Below are positions 62,553 to 64,000 of a DNA stretch of 64,000 nt, piece by piece. Below the pieces are notes generated by a model. The model was not told where the DNA came from. It worked only from the letters and a program-made list of their open reading frames with translations, and did no database searches. Made by a program: the position numbers and the translations under genes. The DNA is from Pomacea canaliculata. Lineage: Eukaryota > Mollusca > Gastropoda > Architaenioglossa > Ampullariidae. The first letter of the stretch is position 1. Each line of letters begins with the position of its first letter. The stretch covers positions 22,904,449 to 22,968,448 of the forward strand of contig NC_037590.1 in the NCBI RefSeq assembly GCF_003073045.1. Direction: 5' to 3'.

Positions 62553-63838
62553 GGTTACGGGCGTGAGTCCTCCGCCGTTTGGGGGTGGTACGCGACAGAC
62601 CACAGCTAAACAAAACTGATCGTTGACATGTTCTCTCCCTGTTGTACATGCAAATTCGTACCCCCCCCCCCATCCTGTAAATATACAATTATTGATGATA
62701 AGATCTGTACAGTCATTGATAACATCCGTCTGTAAACCTTCGTTCAGAAAGTACAAAAACACAAGTCAGAGCTGCTAATTCACACTGAAACGAATCTCTG
62801 CTAAGATGTCCTCGTGCTTCGCTAGCTCTTCAGCTTGTGTGTTTCTGTTTGGCTTACAAGCAACTGTAATGCATCACTGGCTTTCTCACTCTGGCCAGTG
62901 AACTTCAGACAGGTTTATAAATGATATGGCAAGATACTTGTGGGGCTACAGAAAAGGGGCGGTGAAAGATGGAGCAATAAGGATGGTGCGGATATGTTTT
63001 GTGAGAAGACAAAAAGGATCGGGGGGGGGTTTGGGGGTGTTGACTGCGAAGTACCGTCTAGCCCACTATACTGGGTCTATTAATGACGCGTTTTGAGTGA
63101 GACGAGTGGGTCACTTTGTTGGCAAGTAAAATAGACTGGCAAGACCAGCCTACCACCGCTCACGACAGGCCCAAGTGACAAACCTCGTCAGCTATCCAGT
63201 TGTTTCCCCCGCCATCCTAGCGACCACTAACGCTGGACCAGCCGAGCATGACTGGTATAAGTCGAAGATGAATGAATGTATTTTTAGAGTGTTAATGGAC
63301 GATCAATGTCGACGCATCATATTCCCCGAAGAATATTTGTCGATGTAAAACTTCATTGAATATAAACTCTTCAGTCCCTTAATTCTTGCTGGTCACACGA
63401 TATGCGAATGCAGACACGAATGGCTGGCTTACGAGATTTGAGCATTAATTAGTGGTCGATATTCGAGCTTTCCAGCTGGGGAACAGCGATGGGAAGAAGT
63501 GCGATAATTATTAAGTGGGGATGTTTATGAGGCACGTGGACCCTAGCTTTGTTTTGAGCATGCGCTTTATGAGTTCTCCGCGCTCGAGTCGTCTTTCCCT
63601 CTGTGGTCAATATTTCTGGTGAATACTTCTCATTGCAACAACATGAAGGGAGTGATACAAACTCACTAGCAAACATCGACGTAGCCAACTAATTTAGCAA
63701 ATGGCAATGTTCTGCTAACGACCACTGAACTAAACTCGTTCTCATTAAGCTTTATAGACACTCTCAACTGTGCTTAAGCTGTTAAAGCTGCCTGTCTTGT
63801 TCGGTCTGTGTCTTATATAGTCCAAAGGTGAAAGAAGA
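62553..63838. other. Intergenic DNA upstream of the second UBC9
   Basis: It contains a C-run (62661-62670), a G-rich segment near 63020-63040, and no recognised exon. TTATATAG/TCCAAAG near 63818 looks like an acceptor in the 5' UTR of the next gene, as in the first UBC9. Confidence 0.4.
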
Positions 63839-63904
63839 ATGACTGGAATCGCTCTTGTACGACTTCATGAGGAAAGGAAGCAATGGAGAAAGGATCATCC
63901 ACAC
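63839..63904 (+). CDS. Second UBC9-like gene, first coding exon only (cut by window end)
   Basis: Twenty-two codons, MTGIALVRLHEERKQWRKDH plus PH, followed by a GTGAGA donor. The exon has the same length, phase and donor position as exon 1 of the UBC9 gene at 56998 and differs from it at 5 of 22 residues (Ser2Thr, Ala7Val, Ala10His, Ser15Gln, Phe22His). This face of UBC9 contacts SUMO non-covalently and the E1 (family knowledge); Arg13, Arg17 and His20 are kept, Phe22 is not. Exons 2-6, including the catalytic Cys, lie beyond the window, so whether the gene is active cannot be judged here. Confidence 0.85.
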
Positions 63905-64000
63905 GTGAGAATATTTCATGCTTTTTCTTTTTGCGCCTTCTCCAAACTCCGAATCAAAACATAGTCATCTATTATTGCACTAATCTTCTAATTTCGCGTT

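Noticed and set aside
62020..62688. Open frames of 164-199 codons on both strands
   Set aside because: They are mainly translations of the CA/TA microsatellite.

Overview
The window is animal (metazoan) nuclear DNA. It is AT-rich, its genes are split into many exons with GT-AG introns, and large non-coding stretches are sprinkled with non-LTR retrotransposon tails, tRNA-derived SINEs and hAT-like miniature elements. The proteins are clear animal orthologues but diverged from vertebrates. A lophotrochozoan, perhaps a gastropod mollusc, fits best, but that is inference from gene divergence and repeat style; no sequence here fixes the species.

Layout. 1-12334: no supportable gene, only scattered repeats (SINEs, a LINE tail, a TIR miniature element next to a LINE 3' end); part of it may be 3' UTR of the next gene. 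12335-32245 (minus): an R7-family regulator of G-protein signalling (DEP, DHEX, GGL and RGS domains; 14 coding exons). One intron carries a decayed LINE. 32246-32595: a 350-bp divergent promoter. 32596-37242 (plus): ALYREF/THOC4, an mRNA-export adaptor (6 exons). 39712-45750 (plus): an unrecognised multi-exon gene for a long Lys/Glu-rich protein; its last exon is open in three successive frames, as if one base were missing at each of two GAAAAG sites. 47597-55939 (minus): RINT1, ER vesicle tethering (14 exons). 56998-59750 (plus): UBC9/UBE2I, the SUMO E2 (6 exons, catalytic Cys93). 59751-63838: GC-richer, repeat-laden DNA with a broken hAT transposase tail. 63839-63904 (plus): first coding exon of a second UBC9, cut by the window end.

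The genes form two head-to-head pairs (RGS/ALYREF and RINT1/UBC9), which suggests shared promoters. They do not form one pathway: they cover G-protein signalling, mRNA export, ER-Golgi tethering and SUMO conjugation. The most interesting points are the uncharacterised gene with its two frame breaks, the nearby second UBC9 gene, the inverted LINE tails that bracket the two DEP exons of the RGS gene, and a pair of hAT-like miniature elements sharing one structure. All splice sites were placed by eye using GT/AG signals, phase agreement and protein homology.
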